DNA from: a virus
Strand: one strand, 5' to 3'
Length of the DNA: 63,300 bases
IMG/VR virus record: IMGVR_UViG_3300010371_000039
Location: 1-63,300 of that record
Each line of letters starts with the position of its first letter. Positions within the stretch are counted from its first letter, which is position 1. The translations under genes were made by a program, and so were the position numbers. Shown here piece by piece: positions 8,233 through 17,067 of the stretch. Under the pieces are notes generated by a model. It was not told the DNA's origin. It worked only from the letters and a program-made list of their open reading frames with translations, and did not search any database.

Positions 8233-8928
8233 TCAGAACGGCGCGAAACGCACGCCGCCACCCCCGGAGCCGCCGAGCTTCCCTCGCCTCTCCCAGAGGT
8301 TCGGTATCCCCAGCGCACTACAGAGGTCCTTGCGGGCCCAATCGCGCTGCTCCATCAGATCGTCGATGGTGCCGCGCTGCCCACGCTTGCCCCTCTGGGC
8401 CGCGAACAGACGCACCTCGTCGGCCTGCTGCACGCCCGCCACCGCCGGAGCGAAGTTCCGGAGCTGCGCGTTGATCGTGTTCAGGCGACCGAGGATGTCT
8501 CGGATGATCCACTCGCCACCCATGAGCACCACCGGGTAGCTGCCGCTCGACCCGTGCGCGTTTTGAAGCGCGACGGTGATCGACAGACCCGAGATGCTCT
8601 GAATGACGACGCCAAGTTCTTGGCTTGGCCCCACGTCGACGACGAGCGTGGACCCTTGCTGGAAGCTCAGGCCATAGACGTTGGTCGTAGGCCCGTTGCC
8701 GCCGTAGACGGCCGGGTTGCTCGCGAGAGTGAGGGCGGTCGCCGTGGGCGCCGATTGCGCGCTCACCGTCGTAGACGACGACGATCCGAAGTCGACGAGA
8801 TACGGCTCGATCGCCTGGTCGAAGACCGCGGCGTAGCCGTCGATGGTGTACAGTTCAGCGCCTACGCCGACGATGTTGTAGCCAGTCTCGTAGCGTAGGC
8901 GCTGGATCTCCTCCCACTTGAGCGCCAT
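8233..8928 (-). CDS. Putative head-tail connector/adaptor protein
   Basis: A 231-residue protein from ATG at 8928 (MALKWEEIQRL). It has a helical N-terminus, a beta-rich Ser/Thr/Val middle, and a C-terminal helical segment rich in Arg/Gln (about 155-215), then a Gly-rich end. It directly follows the major capsid gene. That position is normally held by the adaptor joining portal to neck. Family not recognised. Confidence 0.5.
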   Translation of the reverse strand: MALKWEEIQRLRYETGYNIVGVGAELYTIDGYAAVFDQAIEPYLVDFGSSSSTTVSAQSAPTATALTLASNPAVYGGNGPTTNVYGLSFQQGSTLVVDVGPSQELGVVIQSISGLSITVALQNAHGSSGSYPVVLMGGEWIIRDILGRLNTINAQLRNFAPAVAGVQQADEVRLFAAQRGKRGQRGTIDDLMEQRDWARKDLCSALGIPNLWERRGKLGGSGGGGVRFAPF

Positions 8929-8945
8929 GGCGCGGCGCCTCGGAC

Positions 8946-10064
8946 TCAGTCCGTGTGGACGTTGAGGATGAAGCGGTTGTCGAGCAGGCCCCAGGCCGCG
9001 TAGAGCAGCCAGATCACAACAGCGGACTCGCCGTAGTTGTCCTGGACGTTCGGCGCGACTCGCGGCAGATCTCCGATTCCCGCGCCCCAGGCGCTCGGCC
9101 CGAAGAACTGCGCGCTCATGACGGGCACGCTGTTGCTGTTGTTCGTCGCGATGAGCGACGTGGACTCGAAGAGGTCGAGGCCTCCGACCGTCTTGACGTA
9201 GCTCGCGAACAGGGGGTTCTTCGAGCTGTCGTCGGCCCGCGTGTCGTACTTCGCATACTGCGAGAAGAGCGGGTCTTCCTTGAGCTGCCGCGACTGCGTG
9301 GGCGAGATGACGCCCATGTACTTGCCGTTGGGGAAGCGCGGGATGTTCGCGTTCTTGAGGCTCTCCTCGACGCGCCAGATCGTGTCGATGTCGAGCGGGG
9401 TGTCGCCCGCCGAAAGCATCTGGTTGTCGGCGGTGACGGTGCCCGGGTAGAGCGTGGTCGCCGCGTTGTTGCCCAGGGCGATAAGAACCTGGTCGACGAA
9501 GCGGTCCAGGTCGCGCTGGAACTGCTTGCCCACGATCTGAGCGATCGAGTGCAGGCTCACGCTCGCGTCGAACTTGTCGATCGCGATGGGCGCCACGTTG
9601 CCGTTGACGGGGTCGTACGGGCCGCCGTAGCGCTTGAGGGTCAGCGAAACCTGCTCGCTCGCGACGTCGACCGCCGTGGTCGAGATCGTGGTGCCGCTCG
9701 GGATCTCGCGCGCGGCGAGGGTGAAGCCGCCAGACCCGTACACGGGCCGATTGAGCTTCACGGTCTCGCCGGGGCGCTTTCCGATCTCGCCGACGAAGCC
9801 GACCGCCGACTTGTAGACGGGGTCGGGCGGCAGCAGCATCAGCCGGTCGTATTCGGCGGACGTGTAGGCCGCGCCGCTGTCGGCGATCTGGCGTCCCGGG
9901 ATGGGCAGACCGAGCGGCCCTCCCTCGGGCAGCTTGAAGTCGGCCATCATGGCCATCTTGAAGAGCTGCGCGTGGAAGTACTGCGGCTCGGGCTGCACGA
10001 GCAGCATGGGGCTCGTGACATCGAAGAACTCTTCGGGGAGCGAGTTGCGGTTGACGATGGGCAT
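8946..10064 (-). CDS. Major capsid protein (HK97 fold, N4 gp56-like)
   Basis: A 372-residue protein that follows the scaffold gene. It has the layout of N4-gp56-type major capsid proteins: long N-terminal arm, a beta-rich E-loop region (about 95-140), a helical spine (IAQIVGKQFQRDLDRFVDQVL) and a conserved-looking P-domain stretch (KYMGVISPTQSRQLKEDPLF). The start ATG at 10064 follows GAGG. Length suits the family. No protease gene is obvious, so prohead maturation may rely on the separate scaffold rather than on cleavage. Confidence 0.85.
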   Translation of the reverse strand: MPIVNRNSLPEEFFDVTSPMLLVQPEPQYFHAQLFKMAMMADFKLPEGGPLGLPIPGRQIADSGAAYTSAEYDRLMLLPPDPVYKSAVGFVGEIGKRPGETVKLNRPVYGSGGFTLAAREIPSGTTISTTAVDVASEQVSLTLKRYGGPYDPVNGNVAPIAIDKFDASVSLHSIAQIVGKQFQRDLDRFVDQVLIALGNNAATTLYPGTVTADNQMLSAGDTPLDIDTIWRVEESLKNANIPRFPNGKYMGVISPTQSRQLKEDPLFSQYAKYDTRADDSSKNPLFASYVKTVGGLDLFESTSLIATNNSNSVPVMSAQFFGPSAWGAGIGDLPRVAPNVQDNYGESAVVIWLLYAAWGLLDNRFILNVHTD

Positions 10065-10177
10065 AGTCGGCCTCGGGTCGAACTCCGCGCGCAGGTCGGC
10101 CGCCCCAGGTCAGCGAGTGACCGAGGTCGGGGCAGCGCATCGTGCCGGCGCGCGCGGAAACGGCCGGGATGCGTGCG

Positions 10178-10999
10178 TTACTTGGTGAGATTCGGAAACA
10201 GGACGGTCGCGTACTGCGCGCCCATCATTCGGGCCGCGAGCTGGTCGCCCTTGTGCGGAGACGAACGCAGTCGCTCGTAGGTTTTCTTGATGTCGTCTTC
10301 GGCGGTATTCGGAGCCGCCGGTGCGGGAGCGGGCGCCGTCGGCGCAGTGGACGCGGGCGCCGCGAGCGGCGCAGGGGCCGCGGGAGCGGCAGGCGCCGGA
10401 GCGATAGGCGCCGCGGGTGCCGCGGGCGCAGACACCGTCGTGATGCCGAGAAGGCCGCCCTTGCGCAGACGATCGATCGTGCGGAGTTGCGCGGCCGGAT
10501 CGTCTCCGGCAAGGTCCTTCACGGTCTGCTGCTGCGCGTCGCTGAGCGACGACATTTCCGACGACGCGCGCTCGTTGACGATCTGCGAGAGCACCTTCGC
10601 GCGCCCCGCCTCGGCCTCGAGCGCGGCGGCGCGCTCGGTGGCCTTCTGGATCTCCGTCTTGGTGGCTTCCTCGGCCGCCTTGGCGGCAGCGATGCGCGCC
10701 TTGGCCGCGTCGATATTGTCGACTCCGAGTTCCGCGAGCAGCGCCTTGCGGGCGCCATCCTCGGCGTTCTTCTTGGCCTGGCCGAGGCGCTTGCCGAGCC
10801 ATTCGGGATCGGCTTGCGGCTGCGCGAGCGGCGGGATGACCGTCTCGCCGCCGGCCGCGGGTGCGGCAGGCGTCGCCGCTGCGGGGGCCGAGGGCGCGGC
10901 TTGCGGGGCGGGTGCTGCGGCAGGAGCCGCGGTGGTCGTGGGCTGGGCAGACGTCGGCTGTGCGACCGGCGCGGGCGCGCCGTCGTTCTCGGTGGGCAT
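10178..10999 (-). CDS. Capsid scaffold protein
   Basis: A 273-residue protein directly upstream of the major capsid gene. It has Ala/Pro-rich disordered flanks (about 1-60 and 185-235) around a long charged coiled coil (about 65-175, with EEATKTEIQKATERAAALEA). This low-complexity/coiled-coil/low-complexity design and the position are typical of scaffolding proteins. The C-terminal ~35 residues (basic, ending FPNLTK) may bind capsid subunits. Confidence 0.78.
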   Translation of the reverse strand: MPTENDGAPAPVAQPTSAQPTTTAAPAAAPAPQAAPSAPAAATPAAPAAGGETVIPPLAQPQADPEWLGKRLGQAKKNAEDGARKALLAELGVDNIDAAKARIAAAKAAEEATKTEIQKATERAAALEAEAGRAKVLSQIVNERASSEMSSLSDAQQQTVKDLAGDDPAAQLRTIDRLRKGGLLGITTVSAPAAPAAPIAPAPAAPAAPAPLAAPASTAPTAPAPAPAAPNTAEDDIKKTYERLRSSPHKGDQLAARMMGAQYATVLFPNLTK

Positions 11000-11064
11000 G
11001 TCGTTCTCCTGTTCGCGGGATACGCGTCCCGGGGCGGATATCGGAGATGGAGACCGGTGACTCG

Positions 11065-11355
11065 TTACTGCTTGAGCGTGCCTCGAACGCTGTACGCGTC
11101 GATGATGCAGGCGTCGCCGACCTTCAGGCCTCGGCGCGCGTATGGATCGGTGACCACGAAATCGCCCTTCTTGGCACCAGTCACCTTGGGCCCGACGGCG
11201 ACGACCTGCGCGAGACAGCCCTCGTACGGCACGGATGCGTCGGGGGATTGCTCGTAGGACGACGACGCGTACTCGTTTGCCCGTTCGTCGTCGTCGACAA
11301 AGCGCACGAGGATGGCCCCCGGCGCCGGCGTGACCGAGTCCGCGTCGATGTTCAT
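11065..11355 (-). CDS. GroES-like co-chaperonin candidate
   Basis: A 96-residue protein whose layout fits the GroES fold: an early strand PGAILVRFVDDDER, a mobile-loop-like insertion (about 30-45), then AQVVAVGP, KKGDFVV and KVGDACIIDAYSVRGTL, matching the GroES pattern of EVVAVGP, VKVGDRVL and a final strand. Size equals the usual ~97 residues. T4 gp31 is the precedent for a phage co-chaperonin used in capsid folding, and this gene sits next to scaffold and capsid genes. The match is by pattern only. Confidence 0.5.
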   Translation of the reverse strand: MNIDADSVTPAPGAILVRFVDDDERANEYASSSYEQSPDASVPYEGCLAQVVAVGPKVTGAKKGDFVVTDPYARRGLKVGDACIIDAYSVRGTLKQ

Positions 11356-11789
11356 CACTGCGCCGTCGAGAAGTGGCAGCCGACGATCACCGAGCCTGCG
11401 GCGTCCCAGCCGGCGCTCGTGGTGCTGACACCGGATCCGCCGCTCGCCGCATTCTGGAGCGCAATGCCGGTGATGTTGCCCGTCGAGAGCGTGGCGCCGG
11501 TCGTGTAGAGCGCGTTGCCGGCCTGGTAACCGGGGAAGTTGCCCTGGCCCACCCAGTCGATGGTGCAGGTGCCGCCGTCGCGCACGCGCGCCGCGATCAT
11601 CTGTGCGAGGGTCTGCGTGGTCGCGACGCCCTGGTCATAGCCGCCGCCGCCGAGGCTGATGGTGTCGGTGCCGCCGGTCGACGCGGTGTTGAGCAGGTCG
11701 AACGTCACGAGAAACAGCGCTCCCTCGTTCAGCCCACGCGGCGCGGAGAGCAGATCGATACCCTTGACGTTCCCGTTCTTGGCGGTCAT
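11355..11789 (-). CDS. Putative capsid decoration or minor head protein
   Basis: A 144-residue Gly/Ser/Thr/Ala-rich, weakly charged beta-type protein, TGATG-coupled to the GroES-like gene. It looks like a structural subunit of the head; no family recognised. Confidence 0.55.
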   Translation of the reverse strand: MTAKNGNVKGIDLLSAPRGLNEGALFLVTFDLLNTASTGGTDTISLGGGGYDQGVATTQTLAQMIAARVRDGGTCTIDWVGQGNFPGYQAGNALYTTGATLSTGNITGIALQNAASGGSGVSTTSAGWDAAGSVIVGCHFSTAQ

Positions 11790-11846
11790 GTGCGGATCCT
11801 TTTCGGTCGCTCGCGCGCACGAGGGCCGCGAGGGTTGATGTTGGAA

Positions 11847-12212
11847 TCAGGTGCTGGCGTAGACGCCGCGCACCACGACGGAGATGGCTTTGCCGCTCGT
11901 GCAGGCGCCGGCACTCGCATAGAGGGGCGCGCCCTGTCGGAACCGCACGGGCACCGGGCAGTTGCTGTCGATGGGGCTCGGGCTGGCCACGTAGTACGTG
12001 ACGCTCGTATGTCCGTCGCTCAGGACGATCGTCTGCGCGGCCGTGTCGCTCGAAGAGACGTCGATGCCGTAGACATCGAGCCAGAACGACGTCGATTGCC
12101 CGCTCACGCCATTGGGCACGAGCATCGCCGTCAGTCCGCCGGCCTGGAGAATCGCGTTGCCATACGCGAGCTGCTGGCCCAGGCTGGGGATGTGTTTGCC
12201 GACCTTGGCCAC
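11847..12212 (-). CDS. Putative structural protein of the head region
   Basis: A 121-residue beta-rich protein with a short helical start (MAKVGKHIPSLGQQLAYGNAI). Low charge and strand-like periodicity suggest a virion component. It shares composition with the neighbouring 144-residue protein. Confidence 0.55.
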   Translation of the reverse strand: MAKVGKHIPSLGQQLAYGNAILQAGGLTAMLVPNGVSGQSTSFWLDVYGIDVSSSDTAAQTIVLSDGHTSVTYYVASPSPIDSNCPVPVRFRQGAPLYASAGACTSGKAISVVVRGVYAST

Positions 12213-12215
12213 GGG

Positions 12216-12596
12216 CTACTCCTTGGAGGACCGCTCGTAGGCCGCGACCATGCGGGCCAGGCCCTTGCGGTGGGCACGGGCTCGCGCCAAGTCGGCCTCG
12301 AGCGACGGGATCGTGATCTCGAGCTCCGCGAGTTGCGCCCGCGCTTCCGCGACGATCTCCTCGGCGGTTCGTGCGCGCGCGGGCTGCTGGAGCGGCGTTC
12401 GCGGACGGGCTGGCAGCGCCACGACATTGTCGACGGGCGGCGGAGGCGGAGGCGCCTGCACGACCGGCAGCCGATGCCCCTTGGCCGCGCACATGCGGAC
12501 CATCTTGGCCGCGTTCATTCCTTGGGCCGCCGTCGCCGGATCCCCCATCTCGAGGGTCTCGCCAACGTCGGCATTGCACTCCGGACACCAAGCCAT
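12216..12596 (-). CDS. Zinc-ribbon and coiled-coil protein in the head operon
   Basis: A 126-residue protein (ATG at 12596). CPEC (residues 4-7) and a later Cys suggest a small metal site. A Pro-rich stretch near residue 55 is followed by a charged coiled coil (about 75-126, with AEEIVAEARAQLAELEITI). Overlaps the preceding gene as TGATG. Function unknown. Confidence 0.6.
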   Translation of the reverse strand: MAWCPECNADVGETLEMGDPATAAQGMNAAKMVRMCAAKGHRLPVVQAPPPPPPVDNVVALPARPRTPLQQPARARTAEEIVAEARAQLAELEITIPSLEADLARARAHRKGLARMVAAYERSSKE

Positions 12597-13003
12597 CAGG
12601 CCGCCAGGCGTCGGGGAAGAGTCGCGCGCAGGGCCTCGCTCACGTCCTCGAGACGTGCACTCGTGTGCTTGGCCATGCCCAGCATCGTGGACTGCTCCCA
12701 GGTGTAGGAGCCGTTGCGCATGGCCAGCGAGAACCGCTCGCAGTCCCGCTCCCAAGTGAGCCATACGAATCCGCCTGCGTCGGCGCCGGGAGTCGGCCGA
12801 CCGAGATGCGGATGCGCGCGGCAGAGGTCCACCGCGACTTGCATCGCGCGAAGCCACTCGTTCTTGGCAATGGGCTTGGCGCCGAGGTCCGCTGGATTGG
12901 TCACGAGCGCGGACGGGTCTCGATCCCAGCCGAATCCGCCCGTAACGCTGGCGAGGTTCGAGATGTCGGCGGCGAGACCGCACATGCTGTCAGAGAAGTT
13001 CAT
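12596..13003 (-). CDS. Conserved-type head operon protein, unknown
   Basis: A 135-residue helical protein from ATG at 13003 (MNFSDSMCGLAADISNL). Translationally coupled to both neighbours. It carries several Trp and Cys residues but no recognisable motif. Likely head assembly by context. Confidence 0.6.
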   Translation of the reverse strand: MNFSDSMCGLAADISNLASVTGGFGWDRDPSALVTNPADLGAKPIAKNEWLRAMQVAVDLCRAHPHLGRPTPGADAGGFVWLTWERDCERFSLAMRNGSYTWEQSTMLGMAKHTSARLEDVSEALRATLPRRLAA

Positions 13004-13647
13004 GCGGACTCGATCTCGGTGTCGATGACGCACCTGCACCGGGGGTGGACGGGCGGCGGATCGAAGTGGTGAGGGCTGCGTCGCTGCTCGCCGTGAAGGT
13101 CGCCGCAGGCGTCGCACGTGCGCGTGTCGAGCGTCGCGTTCCAGGTCTCGATGACGACGTAGCCGCGGGCCCGCGCCTGCGCGTTGGCTCGCGCGATCTC
13201 CGCGTTGAGCGCGTCCGCGACTTCCGTCACGGCGGTGCGCTCGACTGACGACTCGATGGACTCGTGAGCGATGGCGAGCGCCTGCTCCTCGGTCGCGCCC
13301 TCCCGCAGGGCGTTTGTGCGGTATGCGGTCCACTGCTCCGCGAGACTGTCGGCCGATCGCGCCGCGCGCGCAGCATCGTGGGCTTCGTAAATCCGCTCGG
13401 CATCGATTCGGACGCCAGTCGTCTTCACCCACCGCACGATGGCCTTCGCGCGCGCATCCTGGCGAATCGCCTTGATGGCCTTACGGCCGGCGACTCGCAT
13501 CGCATTCTGGACATGCAGGTGCGTCCCGCCGAGGGACGTGAGGCTGCGCGGTAGACGCATCGCCGCGGTCAGCGACCGACGCGCCTTGTGGTCGAGTAGG
13601 AGCAGGACCGCCGCCCACTCGGCCATCCGTCGCTCCTGCTCGTCCAC
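13000..13647 (-). CDS. Head morphogenesis protein, Mu gpF (MuF) family
   Basis: A 215-residue protein. The C-terminal region carries the MuF signature: a Trp then LDTRTCDACGDLHGE, and finally PPVHPRCRC (about residues 165-210), where Cys/His residues form the conserved core. The N-terminal ~110 residues are helical and basic. It follows the portal gene, as MuF proteins do, and is a minor capsid component that may be injected or aid portal incorporation. The absence of a fused C-terminal effector makes it a plain, short MuF. Confidence 0.85.
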   Translation of the reverse strand: MDEQERRMAEWAAVLLLLDHKARRSLTAAMRLPRSLTSLGGTHLHVQNAMRVAGRKAIKAIRQDARAKAIVRWVKTTGVRIDAERIYEAHDAARAARSADSLAEQWTAYRTNALREGATEEQALAIAHESIESSVERTAVTEVADALNAEIARANAQARARGYVVIETWNATLDTRTCDACGDLHGEQRRSPHHFDPPPVHPRCRCVIDTEIESA

Positions 13648-13653
13648 GGAGCT

Positions 13654-16074
13654 TTACTTCTGGTCGGAGCCGCCGCGCTGGCTGTCGTGCATCACGCGCC
13701 AGTCGCTCTGGCCTCCGTCCTGGACGACGGCGCCGACGTTCGCGACGTACGCCATCGGGTTCTGCCCGAGCTTCTTGTAGGCGAGCGCCCGGTGATGCCC
13801 GTCGGCGATGATCAGCTTGTCGTTGTTCGGCTCGTTGACCAGGATGATCGGCTTGACGAAGCCGTCGGACTCGATGCGCTCGACGAAGTCGTCGATGTGG
13901 TCCGAGTCCTCGTTGGCCGGCCAGTCCTGCTGTTTGGTCCAGTCGATCTCGCTGAGCGGCACGACGATCGGGCCGCGCCAGTCGGCGTGGTCCACCCATG
14001 CGACTTGCTTGTCGCTGTAGTCCTCGAGCAGGTCTCGCTTGACCTTCGCAGCGATGCCCGGACTCTCGTCGGAGGCCCGCATACGATCGGCCGGATCGAA
14101 TAGCTCGTGCTGCGAGCCGTCGGGGCCCGCGACCATCTTCTTGCCAGTCGCAGCATCGGCGACGGGCTGCGCCGACTTGCCATTGGCTGGCGCTTTTGCC
14201 ACTTGAGCGGGCGGCGCGGCCTTCGCGGGCGCCTTTGCGACTCCGGGCTTGGCGGCGGCGCCGGCCTTCGCCGCGGGCGCTGCTTTCGCGGCCGGTGCCG
14301 CTGGAGCCCCTGCCCCGCCCTTGGGAGTGTTTGCGTCGTTGCCACCCGTCTTGGGGTCAGTGGCGCCGCTCGCGCCATCCTGTCCCGGCGGCGCGTCGCC
14401 GTCGGCCGACTTACCGTCGGCGCCCCCGAGTGCCTGCATCGCGGCGTGCAGGGTGGCGTCCTGCTCGTCCTTCTCGGCCTTGAGCTTCTCGACGTACTGC
14501 GCGACGTTCTGGATATCCGGGAAGATCGGTTTGATGTGCGCGACCGCCGTTTCCAGCGTGATGAGGTGCTTGTCGAGCGCCGTCGCCGCGTTGGTGATGC
14601 GGGTCGACTCGTCCTGGTCGCTCGGCTCGAAGTAGTCGCCCCACGTGGCCTTGATCGGCGGGTCGAACCACGCCGTACCCGAGCCTTCGACCTCTTGCTC
14701 GAAGCGCTGCGCGACGCGAGCGATCTCTTTCGCGCCCGCCAGGTAGAGACCCTTCGTCTGCTTGATGACGATGCGAAGGAGCATCGACACGAGCGGCAGA
14801 AGGGCGAAGCGCCAGAACTCCTCTCGGATCCTGTTACAGACCTGGACCTGCGGACGGTAGGTGACGTCGAGCGTTTTGCCGCTCACATCGCCCGATCCGG
14901 TGACGTCCTCGGGGGCCACGTATACGACGCCCAGCGACTCCCGCAGGGTCGCGATGTTATCGTCGACGTCATCGGCGAGCGCTTTGAGCGCGTCGGCTCC
15001 GAGCGTCAGCAGCTTGGCGTCGGCGTCCGGCGATTCGTACTGCCAGACGATGCCGACGCCCTTCTTGCGAACCGCTCGCGAGGCGCCGGTCTGCTTGGCC
15101 GGCATGAGCGGCGAGCGCCACCCCGAGGTGTCCTGGGTGAGATCGGCGCCGCCGACGCTGCCCATGGGAGCGCGGACCTCGCCGTCGCTCACACCGGTCT
15201 CGATCATCTGCGGATCGCCGCAGTATCGAGCCGCGCGGTGCCGCTGGCTCTTGCCGATGTTGACGGCATCGATGAGCGAGAGGAGCCCATCGTGCAGAGC
15301 GTGGCCGTCCATCTCGCCCGGCTTCGATTCGCGCCGTCGGAATCGATACCAAATGACCGGGCAGAATCCGAGGCCGTGCTTGACCTGAGTCTTGACCTTG
15401 CGAGGCTCCGGGAACTCGGTGTCCCGGAAGATCTCCTCGGGCTCGTAGATCGTCTCGGACTTGTCGTCGATGACGCGCCGGTATTGCCAGACGTGCGTCT
15501 CGTACTTGCCAGTGACCTTGTTCAGCTCGTCGGTGGTGTAGCGGTAGCTCTCGACGAGTCGCACGACCCGCGTGGGATCCTTCTCGTCAAACTGCGGCTC
15601 ACAGTTCTGCGCGTTCGCCAGCCGCACGACGAGGCGGCCCGATTGCAAGCATGGAAGGAACGCGACGGAGCATCCCCCCATCGCCTCTTCAAGGCCTTGC
15701 TGCGAGATGGTGTCGAGCCGCGTTTGCTCGACGATCTTGAGCAGGCCCCCGTCGAGCGCCTTGCTGTCTTGCTCGGTCAGGCCAAGCCGCTCGTCGAAAG
15801 CAGCGTCGTTCTCGCTCTGGCCCGTCGTGAGGATCGGGAATCGGCCGTCGCCAAGGCAGAACGTTGAGAGCGTCTGGATGGCGTTGCGCGCCGCCGGATA
15901 CTGCACGCACGGCTTGCGCTGCGAGATGGGTGCGTCGCTCGCATCATCGAAAAAATCGGGCCGACCATCGTAGATCGATCCGTCGACGTAGGCCTGTAGG
16001 ACACCGATGCCCTTGGCGCGCGGAGACTGGCCGGCCCGCAGGATCCGGGAGACTTCCTCGGGCGTGAGCGCCAC
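13654..16074 (-). CDS. Portal protein fused to a C-terminal ParB-like domain
   Basis: An 806-residue protein. Residues ~1-545 are a portal of the large SPP1/Mu-gp29 size class: it lies between terminase and MuF genes and has a wing/stem-like layout with a long helical region near 430-500. Residues ~548-700 are an Ala/Pro/Lys/Gly-rich linker and a charged helix. Residues ~702-780 are a ParB/sulfiredoxin-like domain: VPLSEIDW, then a helix and VKPIILV, and the core motif IIADGHHRALAYKKLG. The linker repeats AAPAAKAGAA-type units. ParB-like domains are often DNA-binding or nuclease/NTPase modules; the role on a portal is unknown. No frameshift or gap separates the parts. Confidence 0.85.
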   Translation of the reverse strand: MALTPEEVSRILRAGQSPRAKGIGVLQAYVDGSIYDGRPDFFDDASDAPISQRKPCVQYPAARNAIQTLSTFCLGDGRFPILTTGQSENDAAFDERLGLTEQDSKALDGGLLKIVEQTRLDTISQQGLEEAMGGCSVAFLPCLQSGRLVVRLANAQNCEPQFDEKDPTRVVRLVESYRYTTDELNKVTGKYETHVWQYRRVIDDKSETIYEPEEIFRDTEFPEPRKVKTQVKHGLGFCPVIWYRFRRRESKPGEMDGHALHDGLLSLIDAVNIGKSQRHRAARYCGDPQMIETGVSDGEVRAPMGSVGGADLTQDTSGWRSPLMPAKQTGASRAVRKKGVGIVWQYESPDADAKLLTLGADALKALADDVDDNIATLRESLGVVYVAPEDVTGSGDVSGKTLDVTYRPQVQVCNRIREEFWRFALLPLVSMLLRIVIKQTKGLYLAGAKEIARVAQRFEQEVEGSGTAWFDPPIKATWGDYFEPSDQDESTRITNAATALDKHLITLETAVAHIKPIFPDIQNVAQYVEKLKAEKDEQDATLHAAMQALGGADGKSADGDAPPGQDGASGATDPKTGGNDANTPKGGAGAPAAPAAKAAPAAKAGAAAKPGVAKAPAKAAPPAQVAKAPANGKSAQPVADAATGKKMVAGPDGSQHELFDPADRMRASDESPGIAAKVKRDLLEDYSDKQVAWVDHADWRGPIVVPLSEIDWTKQQDWPANEDSDHIDDFVERIESDGFVKPIILVNEPNNDKLIIADGHHRALAYKKLGQNPMAYVANVGAVVQDGGQSDWRVMHDSQRGGSDQK

Positions 16075-16077
16075 GGG

Positions 16078-16290
16078 TTAGCCCTTTCGCAGCCCGGCGG
16101 CGGCGCAGCCCTCGCGCAGATGGAGAACGAGGTCGGCCAGCGCCGCGCGGGCGCGCGCGAGTCGCTCGATTGCTTCAGGCCGCACCGGCTCGCGCTTGTC
16201 GCCCATCTGGATGCCGCGAGTGAGCATCTCGTCGAGTTCCTCGCGCAGACTGGTGAGCGAGGTCAGGTGTTCGGACAGCGGCTTAGCCAC
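16078..16290 (-). CDS. Small helical protein after the terminase-region zinc protein
   Basis: A 70-residue protein from GTG at 16290, overlapping the upstream gene by 8 bases and ending three bases before the portal start. Almost entirely helical and charged (REELDEMLTRGIQMGDKREP). Unknown function; packaging or portal accessory by context. Confidence 0.6.
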   Translation of the reverse strand: MAKPLSEHLTSLTSLREELDEMLTRGIQMGDKREPVRPEAIERLARARAALADLVLHLREGCAAAGLRKG

Positions 16291-17050
16291 GGCGTGGGCC
16301 CCGACGGCGCACCGACTGCTCAGCGGGGGCCACGTGCTCCGATTCGGCCAGGTCGAGCAGCTTCGGCTGCTCGGGAGCCGATTTGTCCGTCTGCACGATG
16401 GTGGCTTCGTTGGCGGCCGGCGCCGGCGGCGGCGCGACCGCCACGGGTCCCGGCGCGGGCGCTCCAGGCATCGCCACGCTCGGGAAGACCTTCGGGCGCG
16501 ATCGGCCGGAGAGGATGTCGGCGCGTTCCTTCTTCGAGCAGTCGCCCGAGCAGAAGGTCCCATGGACCGCCTGCTGGAAGCCGTTCGACTTGGCGATCGA
16601 CATCAGGCGATCGGGCGCGTCGTCCACCGACACGCGAACGCGGACCGGGCACTGCCCGTGGTCGCACACGATCTCGCGCGCCGGCTTCCCCTCGTGATTG
16701 CGGAAGTCGCGCACGCTGACGCGGGTGACGTTCGGCCCCGGCGTCGCGCGCGCCACGTCGAGGCGATTGGCCTGCGTCTGGCCCTTGGTGCGTAGAGCGA
16801 TCTCCCAGCACGTGCGCCCGCAGTACACACCTCCATCGGCCTCAATCCAGCCAGAGGCCGACGCAAACGCCGCGAGCTTCTCGGCCGCGATGTGATCGAC
16901 CGTGGTGCCGCTCGGGCGACCGCGATGATCGGTCACGTTCTGCGGGCAGTTTGGGTTGCCGCAGCGCATGTACCGCCCGTGCGTCGTGACGGTGAGCTGC
17001 GGCGGCAGCGTCGTGGGACGCCAGGGCGGCGTCGCGAAGGCATTGGCCAT
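16283..17050 (-). CDS. Protein with two Cys-rich zinc-finger-like modules
   Basis: A 255-residue protein (ATG at 17050). It has two internally similar Cys modules: CGNPNCPQNV with CGRTCWE (about 30-85), and CDHGQCPV with CSGDCSKKE (about 130-180). The pattern looks like a duplicated domain, each giving four Cys ligands. The C-terminal ~70 residues are Pro/Ala-rich. It lies between TerL and portal genes. I do not know the family. Confidence 0.6.
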   Translation of the reverse strand: MANAFATPPWRPTTLPPQLTVTTHGRYMRCGNPNCPQNVTDHRGRPSGTTVDHIAAEKLAAFASASGWIEADGGVYCGRTCWEIALRTKGQTQANRLDVARATPGPNVTRVSVRDFRNHEGKPAREIVCDHGQCPVRVRVSVDDAPDRLMSIAKSNGFQQAVHGTFCSGDCSKKERADILSGRSRPKVFPSVAMPGAPAPGPVAVAPPPAPAANEATIVQTDKSAPEQPKLLDLAESEHVAPAEQSVRRRGPRRG

Positions 17051-17067
17051 GGGTGGGTGGCTTTCTG

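Noticed and set aside
10065-10177. Promoter or terminator between scaffold and capsid genes
   Set aside because: The 113-base gap shows no convincing hairpin with a T run and no recognisable promoter; only the capsid ribosome site is clear.
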